21,239 bases of DNA from an uncultured Collinsella sp. (GTDB taxonomy: Bacteria > Actinomycetota > Coriobacteriia > Coriobacteriales > Coriobacteriaceae), in NCBI GenBank assembly GCA_958349325.1, contig CATWCP010000015.1, forward strand, positions 1 through 21,239, read 5' to 3'. A program made the position numbers and the translations under genes. Positions within the stretch are counted from its first letter, which is position 1. Each line of letters opens with the position of its first letter. The notes beneath the pieces were generated by a model that searched no databases, was not told the DNA's origin, and saw only the letters and a list, made by a program, of their open reading frames with translations. Below, one piece after another: positions 1-8,400 of the stretch.

Positions 1-21
1 CTCCTTGGCCTTTTGTTCCAT
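1..21 (-). CDS. 5' end of an unidentified minus-strand gene (partial)
   Basis: Reading the minus strand, an ATG at position 21 opens a frame MEQKAKE that runs off the left edge of the window. A GGGAGG ribosome-binding site lies about 10 nt upstream of the ATG and a TATAAT box lies further upstream, so a real start is likely. Seven codons are too few to name a product. Confidence 0.5.
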
Positions 22-56
22 AAGCCGGTTTCCTCCCAACTTTAATGTTCGAAGGA

Positions 57-85
57 ATTATAGGTAATCGGCCCATCTTTGAATG
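57..85 (-). promoter_or_regulatory. Candidate promoter of the left-edge gene
   Basis: The minus strand carries a perfect TATAAT (57-62). A -35 candidate is CATTCA at 17-nt spacing or TTCAAA at 15-nt spacing; both are weak. Transcription would begin near position 50 and leave a leader of about 30 nt before the ATG at 21. Confidence 0.45.
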
Positions 86-144
86 GCACTGTTTTCCCAG
101 CTAGATAAACATTTATACAGCCTTTAAGCCACCTCGGCGATATG

Positions 145-179
145 GAATGTGACAAAGGGACTTTCCCTTTGTCACATTC
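145..179. repeat. 16-bp perfect inverted repeat after the nitroreductase gene
   Basis: Arms 145-160 and 164-179 are perfectly complementary and separated by 3 nt (CTT). The hairpin lies 2 nt beyond the nitroreductase stop codon. It is strong enough to end or protect the transcript, but no run of T follows on the minus strand, so it is not a textbook intrinsic terminator. Confidence 0.8.
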
Positions 180-180
180 G

Positions 181-1029
181 TCATTTTCCAAGCCAATTTT
201 TGAACCACCACTCCATGGAGCGGCTCATCTCGGCCATAAAGGGACTCGTGTGCTTACGGGTATAGATGTCCACGACGCGCTCCCCCACCTCGCGGGCATG
301 CGGACGGAACATCGCGTCCATCTCGGCCACCTGCGCGTCCATGGTCGCGGCATCGGCGCGGCAGTAGCGCTCCTCGTGCACCAGGTTCACCACGGGATGC
401 GCAATGGCCGGACGCTCCTTACGGGGCGTGCCGATGATGAGCATCGACAGCGGCATGGTATAGGGCGGCAAGTCCAGCAGCTCGGCAACTTCCTCGGCAT
501 TCTCGACGATATCGCCGATGTAGCAGCTCCCCAGCCCCAGGGCCTCGGCGGCAACCACGGCGTTTTGCGCAGCGATCACGGCGTCCTGGGCCGCGATGGC
601 AAAGTCGCCCAAACCCGGCGCGCGGCGGGGCGCCTTACCCGTGCGCTCGACAAACTCGGGCTCAAAGCAGCCCACGTGCTCAAACAGATCGATCCACTTG
701 GCATAATCGACCACAAATATTAGTGCCCAGGGCGCCTTGGCGATCATGGGCTGGTGATCGCACAGGTCGGCGAGGCGGTCCAGCGTAGCCTGCTCGCGAA
801 TGCTCACGATGGAATACATCATCATGGCGCCTGCCGACGGCGCACGGCTCGCCGCATGCAGAATCGCCGCCCGCTGCTCGTCGGTCACCGCCACGGGGCG
901 GTCGTCGTCATCACGCGCAAAGGCACGCGTGGAGGAACGGTGCTCCAACGTGTCCAGCACCGCATTGCCCGTCGTCTCGACCGGATAACCGTTCGTATCC
1001 ACAGCCTTGGTGCAAACCTGCTCGTTCAT
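181..1029 (-). CDS. Nitroreductase family protein (FMN-dependent oxidoreductase)
   Basis: This 282-residue cytoplasmic protein has the nitroreductase-fold signatures: an N-terminal HRSSTRAF (residues 30-37, FMN phosphate contact), SRAPSAGAMMMYSIV (about 61-75), and a GLGSCYIGDI segment (about 165-174) typical of the FMN/dimer interface. The family uses NAD(P)H to reduce nitro groups, quinones or other electron-poor substrates as a dimer; the substrate cannot be read from the sequence. At 282 residues it is longer than the roughly 200-residue family core, with an extra C-terminal part rich in aromatic and basic residues ending MEWWFKNWLGK. The ATG at 1029 is preceded by GAGG about 8 nt upstream. 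It is transcribed divergently from the LtaS-type gene across a 213-nt gap. Confidence 0.9.
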   Translation of the reverse strand: MNEQVCTKAVDTNGYPVETTGNAVLDTLEHRSSTRAFARDDDDRPVAVTDEQRAAILHAASRAPSAGAMMMYSIVSIREQATLDRLADLCDHQPMIAKAPWALIFVVDYAKWIDLFEHVGCFEPEFVERTGKAPRRAPGLGDFAIAAQDAVIAAQNAVVAAEALGLGSCYIGDIVENAEEVAELLDLPPYTMPLSMLIIGTPRKERPAIAHPVVNLVHEERYCRADAATMDAQVAEMDAMFRPHAREVGERVVDIYTRKHTSPFMAEMSRSMEWWFKNWLGK

Positions 1030-1242
1030 CGCCTCATCCTCGCTAATTCTTTAAGAAGCCTTTACGTTTCCGTGTAATTCCCGTCCATTATCGCGCAGGT
1101 CGCCACTACATTGCGCCACACCGCCACACGTGCGCGTTAATATGGCTGGTTGTTGTGCGCAGACACCAATTGCAGCGCATATCTTGGTAACAATCGGGTA
1201 AACCCCCGCTTTCGTACGTTTTAGTTTGTGAGGAGTCTCAGC

Positions 1243-3543
1243 ATGTTCGCTGCCGCCATCTCGCTCGTCGGTCTTGCGGCGACCGTCTACCTTGTCTTGC
1301 GCGAGGCCAAGGCCATTCGCGCTCAGTCGGGCACCGTTGCCAAAAGCGCTCTTGGGTGGAGCGTCGCCTTCGGCCTGTTCCAGGTCTTTTTGACTATTTG
1401 GGGCGCCGTGGGCCTCGTCGCTCAAAACGAGCCGCTCGCCTTTGTGATGCTCATCCTGACCAACGCCATCCTCACCGGCTGCGCTTGGGCCAGCATCGCA
1501 CGCGACCGCATCGCCCTGCGCGTCTTTGCGTTCGCCGCGCCCGACGCCCCCGCCCCCACCGGCAAGCTCGCCCGCCTGCGCGGCGCCTTTGTGGGCAAAC
1601 CGCTCGTCGCCGCCGTCCTGTGCCTGCTGCTCGCCGGCGTCTTTGCGCTGCTGGGCATGGAGGTATCGTCCAACCACGACTTTACCTGGGTCTACCCCCT
1701 GTGCATCCTGCTCGAGTGGGCCATCATCACCACGCTCATGGTCGGCTTGTTCTTCCTATTCCAGCGCCACGGCGCAGCCCCCGCGGTCCTGGCCTTTGCC
1801 CTCTTTATCCTGGGCATTGCCGAGTTCTTCGTTATCACGTTTAAGTCCATGCCCATCCAGCCGGGCGACCTTTCGGCCATCTCCACCGCCGCCGCGGTCG
1901 CCGGCACCGGCTACACCTTCTCCATCTCGCTGTTCTGCGTGCTGTCCATGGGCTTTACCGCCATCGCCATGCTGCTGTGCGAGTACGCTGGCCTGGTGGC
2001 ACCGCACCGTCAGAAGGGCGCCGCCAACGCCAAGCGCATGCTGCTCACCAACCTGCTCGTGGCCGTGCTGTGCCTGGGCGGTGTGACCGCGCATGTTACG
2101 CTCATCGACTACTACAACACCCTCGGTATAACCGTCTACACCTGGCGTCCGCTCGAGAGCTACTGGCGCGAGGGCTACCTGCCCGCCTTTATTAGTGCAG
2201 CGCAGTCCATCAAGCCGCCCAAACCCGCCGACTACTCCGTCGACGATGCCAAGGCCACGCTCAAAAAGTACGCCAAGGCCTACGACAAGTCCGAGGCCGC
2301 CAAGAGTGACGAGCGCACCGCCGCAAAGGAGCAGTTCGACAGCGAGAAGCCCACGGTCATCGCCATCATGAACGAGACCTTCTCGGACCTGTCCATCTAC
2401 CAGAACATGCGCGCCGGCTACGAGGGCCCGCAGTACTTTAAGAACCTGTCCAACTGCCTCAGCCGCGGCAAGCTCTATGTGAGCGCCTACGGCGGCGGTA
2501 CCGCCAATACCGAGTTTGAGTTTATGACCGGCAACTCCATGGCCAACCTGGGCTCGGGCGTGTACCCCTACACCATCTACAACATGGAAACGACCGGGAA
2601 CCTGGCAGAACAGTTCAAGTCGCTCGGCTACACCACCACGGCCATGCACCCCAACCACGCAACCAACTGGAACCGTGAGAACGTCTACAAGGACTTTGGC
2701 TTTGACCAGTTCCTGTCCATCAACGATTTCCAGGGCGCCGACACCCTGCGCGGCATGGTGACCGACCAGGCAACCTACGACAAGATTCTTGAGCTGCTCG
2801 ACCAGAACGCCGATCCGCAGTTCATCTTCGACGTAACCATGCAGAACCACTCGGGCTACGATACGGGTCTGCTGCCGGTCGACAAGCAGATGCACCTCAA
2901 CATCGACACGACCGACCTGGACACCAAGACCGTCGAGGACGGCACGCTCTCCGATGTCGACGAGTACGTCTCGTGCATTGAGCAGTCCGACCAGGCACTG
3001 CGCTACTTCCTCAACGCCTTGAGCAAGCTCGACCGCAAGGTGGTCGTGGTGTTCTGGGGCGATCACCAGCCGTTCTTCCCGTCCAAGTTCAACGATAAGT
3101 GGTTTACCGGCGAGGACGACGCTACGCATCAAGAGCGCCTGTGGCAGACCGACTACATCATCTGGGCCAACTACGACGTTGCCGGCTGCGACCAGACGAG
3201 CGAGGTCGATGACCTGTCCACCAACTATCTGTCCACCCAGCTGATGCAGCTGATCGGCGCACCTCTCTCCGACTACCAGAAAGCGCACATGACGCTGCGC
3301 GAGTCGCTGCCCGCCATCAACTCGGTGGGCTACGAGGACGCCAGCCTGCGCTGGGCGCTCTCCTCCAACGTCACCGGTGACGACGACGCCGCCGCGGCTG
3401 CCGCCAAGGCACGCGAGGATTACGCCAAGATGCAGTACTACGAGATGTTCCGCGACGGCAAGAACGTCTACACGGAGCACTTCCAGACCGAGGCCAACGA
3501 GACCGACCCCAACCTGGCACCGGGTACGACCAAGATCAAGTAG
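1243..3543 (+). CDS. LtaS-type lipoteichoic acid synthase / phosphoglycerol transferase
   Basis: A 766-residue membrane enzyme of the alkaline phosphatase/sulfatase superfamily. The N-terminal ~290 residues hold about eight hydrophobic segments, more than the five of classical LtaS. A Lys/Ala-rich linker leads to the extracellular catalytic domain. Residues line up with those described for Staphylococcus aureus LtaS: E378 in NETFSDL and D607/H608 in WGDHQP (metal), nucleophile T420 in GGGTANTEFE, and substrate-site H469, W476, R478 and H536. Their spacing matches S. aureus E255, T300, H347, W354, R356, H416, D475 and H476 closely. The family transfers glycerophosphate from phosphatidylglycerol onto a growing teichoic-type polymer. 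I chose the ATG at 1243 because AGGAG sits 7 nt upstream; an in-frame GTG at 1228 would overlap that site. The polymer made here is unknown. Confidence 0.93.
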   Translation: MFAAAISLVGLAATVYLVLREAKAIRAQSGTVAKSALGWSVAFGLFQVFLTIWGAVGLVAQNEPLAFVMLILTNAILTGCAWASIARDRIALRVFAFAAPDAPAPTGKLARLRGAFVGKPLVAAVLCLLLAGVFALLGMEVSSNHDFTWVYPLCILLEWAIITTLMVGLFFLFQRHGAAPAVLAFALFILGIAEFFVITFKSMPIQPGDLSAISTAAAVAGTGYTFSISLFCVLSMGFTAIAMLLCEYAGLVAPHRQKGAANAKRMLLTNLLVAVLCLGGVTAHVTLIDYYNTLGITVYTWRPLESYWREGYLPAFISAAQSIKPPKPADYSVDDAKATLKKYAKAYDKSEAAKSDERTAAKEQFDSEKPTVIAIMNETFSDLSIYQNMRAGYEGPQYFKNLSNCLSRGKLYVSAYGGGTANTEFEFMTGNSMANLGSGVYPYTIYNMETTGNLAEQFKSLGYTTTAMHPNHATNWNRENVYKDFGFDQFLSINDFQGADTLRGMVTDQATYDKILELLDQNADPQFIFDVTMQNHSGYDTGLLPVDKQMHLNIDTTDLDTKTVEDGTLSDVDEYVSCIEQSDQALRYFLNALSKLDRKVVVVFWGDHQPFFPSKFNDKWFTGEDDATHQERLWQTDYIIWANYDVAGCDQTSEVDDLSTNYLSTQLMQLIGAPLSDYQKAHMTLRESLPAINSVGYEDASLRWALSSNVTGDDDAAAAAAKAREDYAKMQYYEMFRDGKNVYTEHFQTEANETDPNLAPGTTKIK

Positions 3544-3563
3544 CAGCGCGTCTTAACTGGTTC

Positions 3564-3692
3564 GTCTGCCCGGCGACGCGGAACGTAAGGTTCCCTGCTC
3601 GGACAGTCCTGCTCGCACGGAGAGCACATTAAGTGCTCTCCGGCTCGTGCGGAACTCGCGATGAACCTTACATTCCGCGTCGCCGGGCAGAC
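3564..3692 (-). ncRNA. Structured element E1 (nested hairpin with conserved core)
   Basis: Outer arms 3564-3592 and 3664-3692 pair over 29 positions with a single G-U type difference. Inside is a second hairpin (3619-3627 with 3633-3641) with a 5-nt loop. The minus strand of E1 shares a core with E2 (4042-4168): GTTCATCGCGAGTTCC, then CACTTAATGTG at the hairpin tip, then GCAGGACTGT and GAGCAGGGAAC, in the same order. The outer stems and inner hairpin stems differ between the two copies but each stays self-complementary. That is covariation and suggests a structured RNA. The strand is assigned by convention only. It begins 20 nt after the LtaS-type stop codon. It lacks a T tract on either side. 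Confidence 0.7.
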
Positions 3693-3748
3693 GCCTCGGT
3701 GTTGAAGCGCGGCTTGTCATGAGAGCATCCGCAACATATGTAAGTTGT

Positions 3749-3773
3749 AGGCCACATTAAGTGGCCTTCTTTG
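3749..3773 (+). terminator. Short hairpin with T-rich tail, possible terminator
   Basis: AGGCCAC (3749-3755) pairs with GTGGCCT (3761-3767) around an ATTAA loop, and TCTTTGTATT follows. On the plus strand this is a reasonable intrinsic terminator for read-through from the LtaS-type gene. The whole 25-nt segment recurs exactly, inverted, at 4088-4112 inside element E2. Confidence 0.5.
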
Positions 3774-3777
3774 TATT

Positions 3778-4048
3778 CGGAAAGTGTGTCCCGGAATCTG
3801 CCTTCGGAATGGGACGGACGCAGTTTCCGCTTGAGGGCCTGTTGGGAAAGCGCATCCCACTTCAAGAGTAAATTCCGGGTCGCACTTTCCGCTAAGGCTC
3901 TCAACCGGAAAGTGGGGACCACTCTGAGCGCCGATTCTGGGACACACTTTCCGAAACACCGCCCATCCGGAAAGCCCGTCCCGCTCTGAATACATCCGGG
4001 CATGGAATATCCGCTTATTAGGCCTTCCGTCAATAAAGGGGCGCCCTC
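3778..4048. repeat. Hairpin array A: 62-bp-period tandem repeat with conserved tail
   Basis: A 16-bp motif resembling CGGAAAGTGCGTCCC alternates with its own reverse complement. Left arms begin at 3778, 3844, 3906 and 3968, and right arms near 3814, 3876 and 3938, so each unit is a hairpin of roughly 16-nt arm, 16-nt loop, 16-nt arm and 14-nt spacer. Three full units and one half unit are followed by a tail (4013-4048) matching array B (13751-13786) at 35 of 36 positions. The period of 62 is not a multiple of three and the open frames across it are not conserved, so I treat it as non-coding. The tail runs directly into the left arm of E2. Confidence 0.85.
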
Positions 4049-4168
4049 CCGAGCGGCGGGCTCGAAGTTCATCGCGAGTTCCGCACGCAAAGAAGGCCAC
4101 TTAATGTGGCCTTCGTCTTGCGCAGGACTGTAGAGCAGGGAACTTCGTGCCCGCCGCCCGGGAGGGCG
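4042..4168 (+). ncRNA. Structured element E2, inverted copy of E1
   Basis: Outer arms 4042-4070 and 4140-4168 pair over 29 positions with two mismatches; an inner hairpin (GAAGGCCAC/GTGGCCTTC around TTAAT, about 4092-4114) sits within. The 69-nt interior compares with 71 nt in E1. Shared single-stranded blocks are GTTCATCGCGAGTTCC, CACTTAATGTG, GCAGGACTGT and GAGCAGGGAAC, while the stem sequences are unrelated to those of E1. AGTTCC and GGACT can pair with a one-base bulge, leaving a conserved asymmetric internal loop. It ends 20 nt before the stop codon of the minus-strand anchored-protein gene. Whether it is transcribed, and from which strand, is not shown. Confidence 0.7.
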
Positions 4169-4187
4169 TTGCGTTTAGAAGATGAAC

Positions 4188-4886
4188 CTAGCGCTTATCC
4201 CTCCGGGACAAAAGAAGTGCGGCTATAAATGCGATGATTGCAAGTGTCAGCAACACCAAAAGCAACGTGAGCGTGTTGTCGCCTGTTGCCACCAGACCAA
4301 GCAAACCGAGCTTCTTGCTGTCAGCAGACTGCATGGGGATCTTCTCGCCATCGTCCTCGGCGGTGATTTCCCAGCGAATGGTCTTGTTTGCGTCGGCAAC
4401 CTCGTTGCCCACCGATGTCGGAACGTTTAGCTGCAAATTAAGCACCGTGCTGCCATCGCTCGTAAACGTGGCGATTTGCGTGGGATAAGCGAACACGCTG
4501 CCCGGTGTTCCTGTCTGGAGCCAACCTGCAGAGCCATCGCCCGCCGACGCCGTTAGAGTAATGGGCGACAGCAGGCGTGCCGTCTCGTGATCGACAACGG
4601 CACGCACAAACACGCGCACCTGGGACTTTACGCCCGTGGCACGAATCTCTATCTGCTGATCACGCACATCGCCAGGCATCAGATCTTTAAAGGCCAAAAA
4701 CAGATCGGGCTCCCCCGAGGAGTCCGTCGCCCCCGAGACCGTCAGCTGACGCGCATTTCCGTCATAGGCAATCGCGGGAGTATCGGCAAACGCACGGGCA
4801 GGCGCGGCAAGCGCGGCAACACAGGCAACAACCGCGACCACACAGCGCACGGCGCGCATAGCGTCTTTGCGAATCGGAAAAGCCAT
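4188..4886 (-). CDS. Secreted surface protein with C-terminal LVATG-type sorting tail
   Basis: This 232-residue protein is the last gene of the SipW operon. It starts with a signal peptide (hydrophobic VVAVVACVAALAAPARAFA, cleavage probably after AFA). The central ~150 residues look like a beta-sandwich, including DLFLAFKDLMPGDVRDQQIEI, a phrase seen in Gram-positive pilin-like and surface proteins. The end has LVATGD, a hydrophobic helix and SRRDKR, the layout of a sortase signal, but with V where P is canonical. It may be wall-linked by a tolerant sortase or simply stay in the membrane. The ATG at 4886 is 2 nt after the upstream stop, favouring translational coupling; the longer open frame to 4943 lies inside the previous gene. 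An internal ATG at 4859 lacks a ribosome site. Function is inferred as tether for the fibre. Confidence 0.82.
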   Translation of the reverse strand: MAFPIRKDAMRAVRCVVAVVACVAALAAPARAFADTPAIAYDGNARQLTVSGATDSSGEPDLFLAFKDLMPGDVRDQQIEIRATGVKSQVRVFVRAVVDHETARLLSPITLTASAGDGSAGWLQTGTPGSVFAYPTQIATFTSDGSTVLNLQLNVPTSVGNEVADANKTIRWEITAEDDGEKIPMQSADSKKLGLLGLVATGDNTLTLLLVLLTLAIIAFIAALLLSRRDKR

Positions 4887-4888
4887 GC

Positions 4889-5458
4889 TTACGCACCCCC
4901 ATGCGGCGGCACCAGCACGCCATCCTTGACCGTACAGCCCCATGCCTCTGTAACTGCGTCATCGGGCGTGGACTGAATTGCCTGGGTCGAAATGTCGACG
5001 ACCAGGTTCTTGCCATCCGCCTTCCTCTCAGTCACGCTCTTGATGAGCACGCCGGTTTTGTCCATCGGCGCAACGGAAGATGTCCAATAGTAGAATCCGT
5101 CGGACGCGGCAACCCAAGACGAGGCGCTGTTGGAAGCAGACGCATCGGACACGTTGCCCCACTCAATAACGTAGTCCGTTCCCGCAACCGGCTCATCCCA
5201 CAGGCGCGCGCCATCCTGGTCCTGCCAGTAGATATCCACCGCAGCACGCAGGTATGCCGGAGCCGAGCCCTTGTTTGTAATCGTGACGTCACTCTTCACG
5301 TTGCCATTGAGCTTCTCGTCTACCGAGGGCGCCACCGAACCAAAGCCAAACTCGTTGACCAGCACGCCCGTAACCGAAAGCCAGGCAAAGGTGCCGGCAG
5401 CGCCAGCCAAAAGAAGAACGCCGACAAGGAGGGCGACGATTTGCTTGCGCTTAGTCAT
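4889..5458 (-). CDS. BsaA/TasA-like SipW-dependent matrix protein
   Basis: A 189-residue secreted protein. The N-terminus, a KRK start, a hydrophobic run and then AGTFAWLSVTG, is the SipW-type signal peptide that ends near FAWLS. The mature part has the traits of SipW-dependent biofilm matrix proteins of the BsaA/TasA group: NKGSAPAYLRA, DGFYYWTSSV, GVLIKSV and VDISTQAIQ followed by an AWG motif. It shares DG-aromatic-YY and the QA-(I/V)-Q block with the gene at 10926-11573, so the two are paralogues. Its ATG overlaps the stop of the giant upstream gene by 8 bp and has GGAGG 6-7 nt upstream inside that gene. The family forms extracellular fibres or pili; that role is inferred here. Confidence 0.85.
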   Translation of the reverse strand: MTKRKQIVALLVGVLLLAGAAGTFAWLSVTGVLVNEFGFGSVAPSVDEKLNGNVKSDVTITNKGSAPAYLRAAVDIYWQDQDGARLWDEPVAGTDYVIEWGNVSDASASNSASSWVAASDGFYYWTSSVAPMDKTGVLIKSVTERKADGKNLVVDISTQAIQSTPDDAVTEAWGCTVKDGVLVPPHGGA

Positions 5459-8400
5459 CCTGGTCCTCCTTCTTCAGCGTGCCGTTTTCCCAAACATTCT
5501 TGGCACGCGAGCCACCATCGACCCATTTGTCCTTCGCGCGCGTGTTAACGCACGTCACCACCGCATCGCCCGCGCTCGAGGCAGACGAAATCGTCAGCTC
5601 GGCAGATTTGCCGGGCGCCTTACCAGGCGTGCTCAGCTCACCCTGGTAGCGCCATGCCCAAGCCGTATCTTCCTCGACGGTATAGAAACCCGCCGGCGCG
5701 GCAAATTGCACACTGCCGACATACCAGGTCTCGCCGTTTTCCTGCTGCGTTTTATCGACCTTCACTTCGACCATGCGCGTCTCGGCAAGAGAATCCTTCG
5801 ACGCCTTCCGTGCCACCTTAAAGCGGGATGTCTGTCCCATGGCACCAGCATCGGTGGTCTTTTTTACAATTGTCAATGCGTGAGTCTGGGCGAACTTGAA
5901 CACGGCATTACCGGGGCCCTGTTCGCCTTCACCCGTCTTCTTGGACTCCAAACGATTGGCTAGGTCGAACGAGCCATTGCCCGAGCCCAAGCTGTAGAGC
6001 GAGACATACTGGTCGTTAACGGGCTCCTCCGTCATGGACGCATCAGGACCGTAGCTCGCCCGCTTAACGGTAACAGTCAGCTGCGTTCCCATAAACGGCT
6101 CGGCAAAGCAGACCTTAAAGGGTGCCTGGTCGGCACTGTTGTCGACTGTGTTGGCGGCGTTGGGATCGAGCAGCCACTTAAGCCGCACGGTCATTGTTTT
6201 AGGGTTAGTGGAATCGGATGTGTCGTTGGCAGCCACACGATACGTCACGGGATACAGGTCCATGTCTCCCTTGACCGGCTCGCCCTTAAACTCATTCCAA
6301 GACTTCGCATCGCCATCGGCAGGCACATATCGCCACTCCAGGAAGAGCTCACGTACGTCACCGCTAGTAGTCGTCTGTTCATCGAGCAGCGCGACGATCT
6401 TGGAGTGGGCGTCCGGGTCGTATGCCACGGACTTTTTCTCCATCTCGGGATTGCCGTCGTTGTCATAGACCGGGTTGCCGCTCTCATCCACCTTGGGAAC
6501 ATCGACGTTATGGACAAAGCCGGCGCCCGTCGCGCGCTCGCCGTCCGAGTCGACCGTTGCCGTAAAGACGACCGACCCGTCGACACCGTGATAGCGAACC
6601 TTATACGGCGCGATCTTGTACACCGCAGTGTACGTCACGCTCTTAAAGGGCTCATTACCCTCGAGGGGATACTTATCGTCACCGGTCATTAGGGTGTATT
6701 TGCCATCGGGTTCGTAGTCGCGCGACCAGCCGACAAAGTCGTACTTGGTGCCGTCAATGCCCACAACCTCCTTGACAGCCTTGACCTCAAGAGAAATCTG
6801 GTCGCCGGAATCAGTACGGCCGAGACCGCGGACAAGAGCAGGATTCGCGAGATTTGAGTCGATGTTCGATTGAACGGTAACCAGGCTGGGACGGTAGACC
6901 GGGTACAGCTCCATGGGGGCCCTGACCACGGTAGAAGCACTCACCATGCGGATACCCTCCGACCAAGCGACATAGCCCTTGACAGGTGCCGGCTTGGCTT
7001 CCGTCCAGCCCACGAAGGCGTTGAACGCACCTCCTGTATCCCTATCGATAGCGCTGACGTCATAAGTGGGCTTCGGGATGCCGCCATCAAGGTTGCCGAG
7101 CATATCGCCTTGCTGAGCAACTTTGCCGTCAACATCTTTGGCATTGAGATGGTACACGACCGCCAACGGCGAATAGTACGCCACAAATGTATAGGCCCCG
7201 CCGGGTTCCACCTGATGGGAATACGAGTTATCGCCGTTAGGTTCGATGTCTTCAACTTCGCCATTCGGAAGCTCGATCTCAACCTTCTGCAACTTATACA
7301 GCTCACCGCCTGCTTTATAAACCGGAGTCGTGACGTCAGGGGTCACCGTTGCCGTAGCAGGGTCGGTGTCCGCGTTGATAACGGGATCGATGTCGTACCT
7401 AGGCACATTGACCTTGTCCGTGCCCTTAAAACCGGCGCGATACAGGTTGGTGGTGTACCTAACATCGTACTTCGCGTACACCGGATAGGCATCCTGCCAC
7501 TGGGTGACCTTAAAATCTGATTTCACCAGATACGGTTCGGCCTTATCCGGGTCAGAAGTGGTGAAGGAATCGCCCTCGACATCGTAGATATACTTCCAGA
7601 CGTCAGAACCCTTCTGGACCTCGGCGGTCGAAATCCAGCCCAGGAACTTATAGCCCGGCACGGCCATGTCGGCATCGGTCGGGGAAGCTTCGAGGGTCAG
7701 GGGGCTCTCATACGATCCCTTCTCACCATCTTCTGGCTTTTCGGCCACTTTAACCGACTTATTAACATGCGGGTAGTAATACGTGAACGTCGGATCCGCC
7801 CCGTTCACCTTGGTCTGCAGCAAGTTACTCTCATAGCGCCGCGTGGCAGTCCTCACAACATTATCGCCCTTGTTGTAGAAATTAACGTCCGTGGTAATCA
7901 TCGCGCGAACGTAGTACTTCTTATCTGTACGCACCATGCTCTCGATGGGATTTTTCACATATGTCCAATATTCACCATCGCGCTCAAGCGTCCAGAAATT
8001 CAGGCGATAGCGATCATTCACCGGTTTGACCGTTACGTTCAGCGAAGCCGAAGTCCAAGTATCGCTTAGCGTTGCAGCGCCTGGAAAATCGGTATCGGCA
8101 TAGAGGTTTTTTAGAGTATCGGCTCCCGTATCGTTTTTAACGTTGTGCGAGTACGCGTTAAGGGGACTCACGACAAGGGTTTCCTTCGTGAAGCGCGTGC
8201 CACACGTTTCATAACTATCCTTTATACCGTGGTCAACATGCTCCGGGCCCCAGTGGACGACGTTTTCACGCACGAAGGTACTACCGACGTTTTCCTCAAA
8301 GGGCGTTTGATAGCGATTCCAAACGGAACAAAGTAGCTTGCTGTCCGTAAACTCATGGTTGGTATAAGCCCGAACGTAATAATCCACTCGGTACTCAAAG

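Noticed and set aside
1756..3480. A 574-codon minus-strand frame opposite the LtaS-type gene
   Set aside because: The plus strand holds every LtaS catalytic residue; the antisense product is low-complexity Val/Gly/His.
3564..3692. E1 as a simple terminator of the LtaS-type gene
   Set aside because: No T tract follows on either strand, and its inverted counterpart E2 with different stems but identical loops points to a specific structure.
3668..4100. Open frames of 72-140 codons across array A and E2
   Set aside because: They follow hairpin repeats with a 62-nt period, so successive units are read in different frames. No ribosome site or domain is visible, and the same region in array B has different frames.
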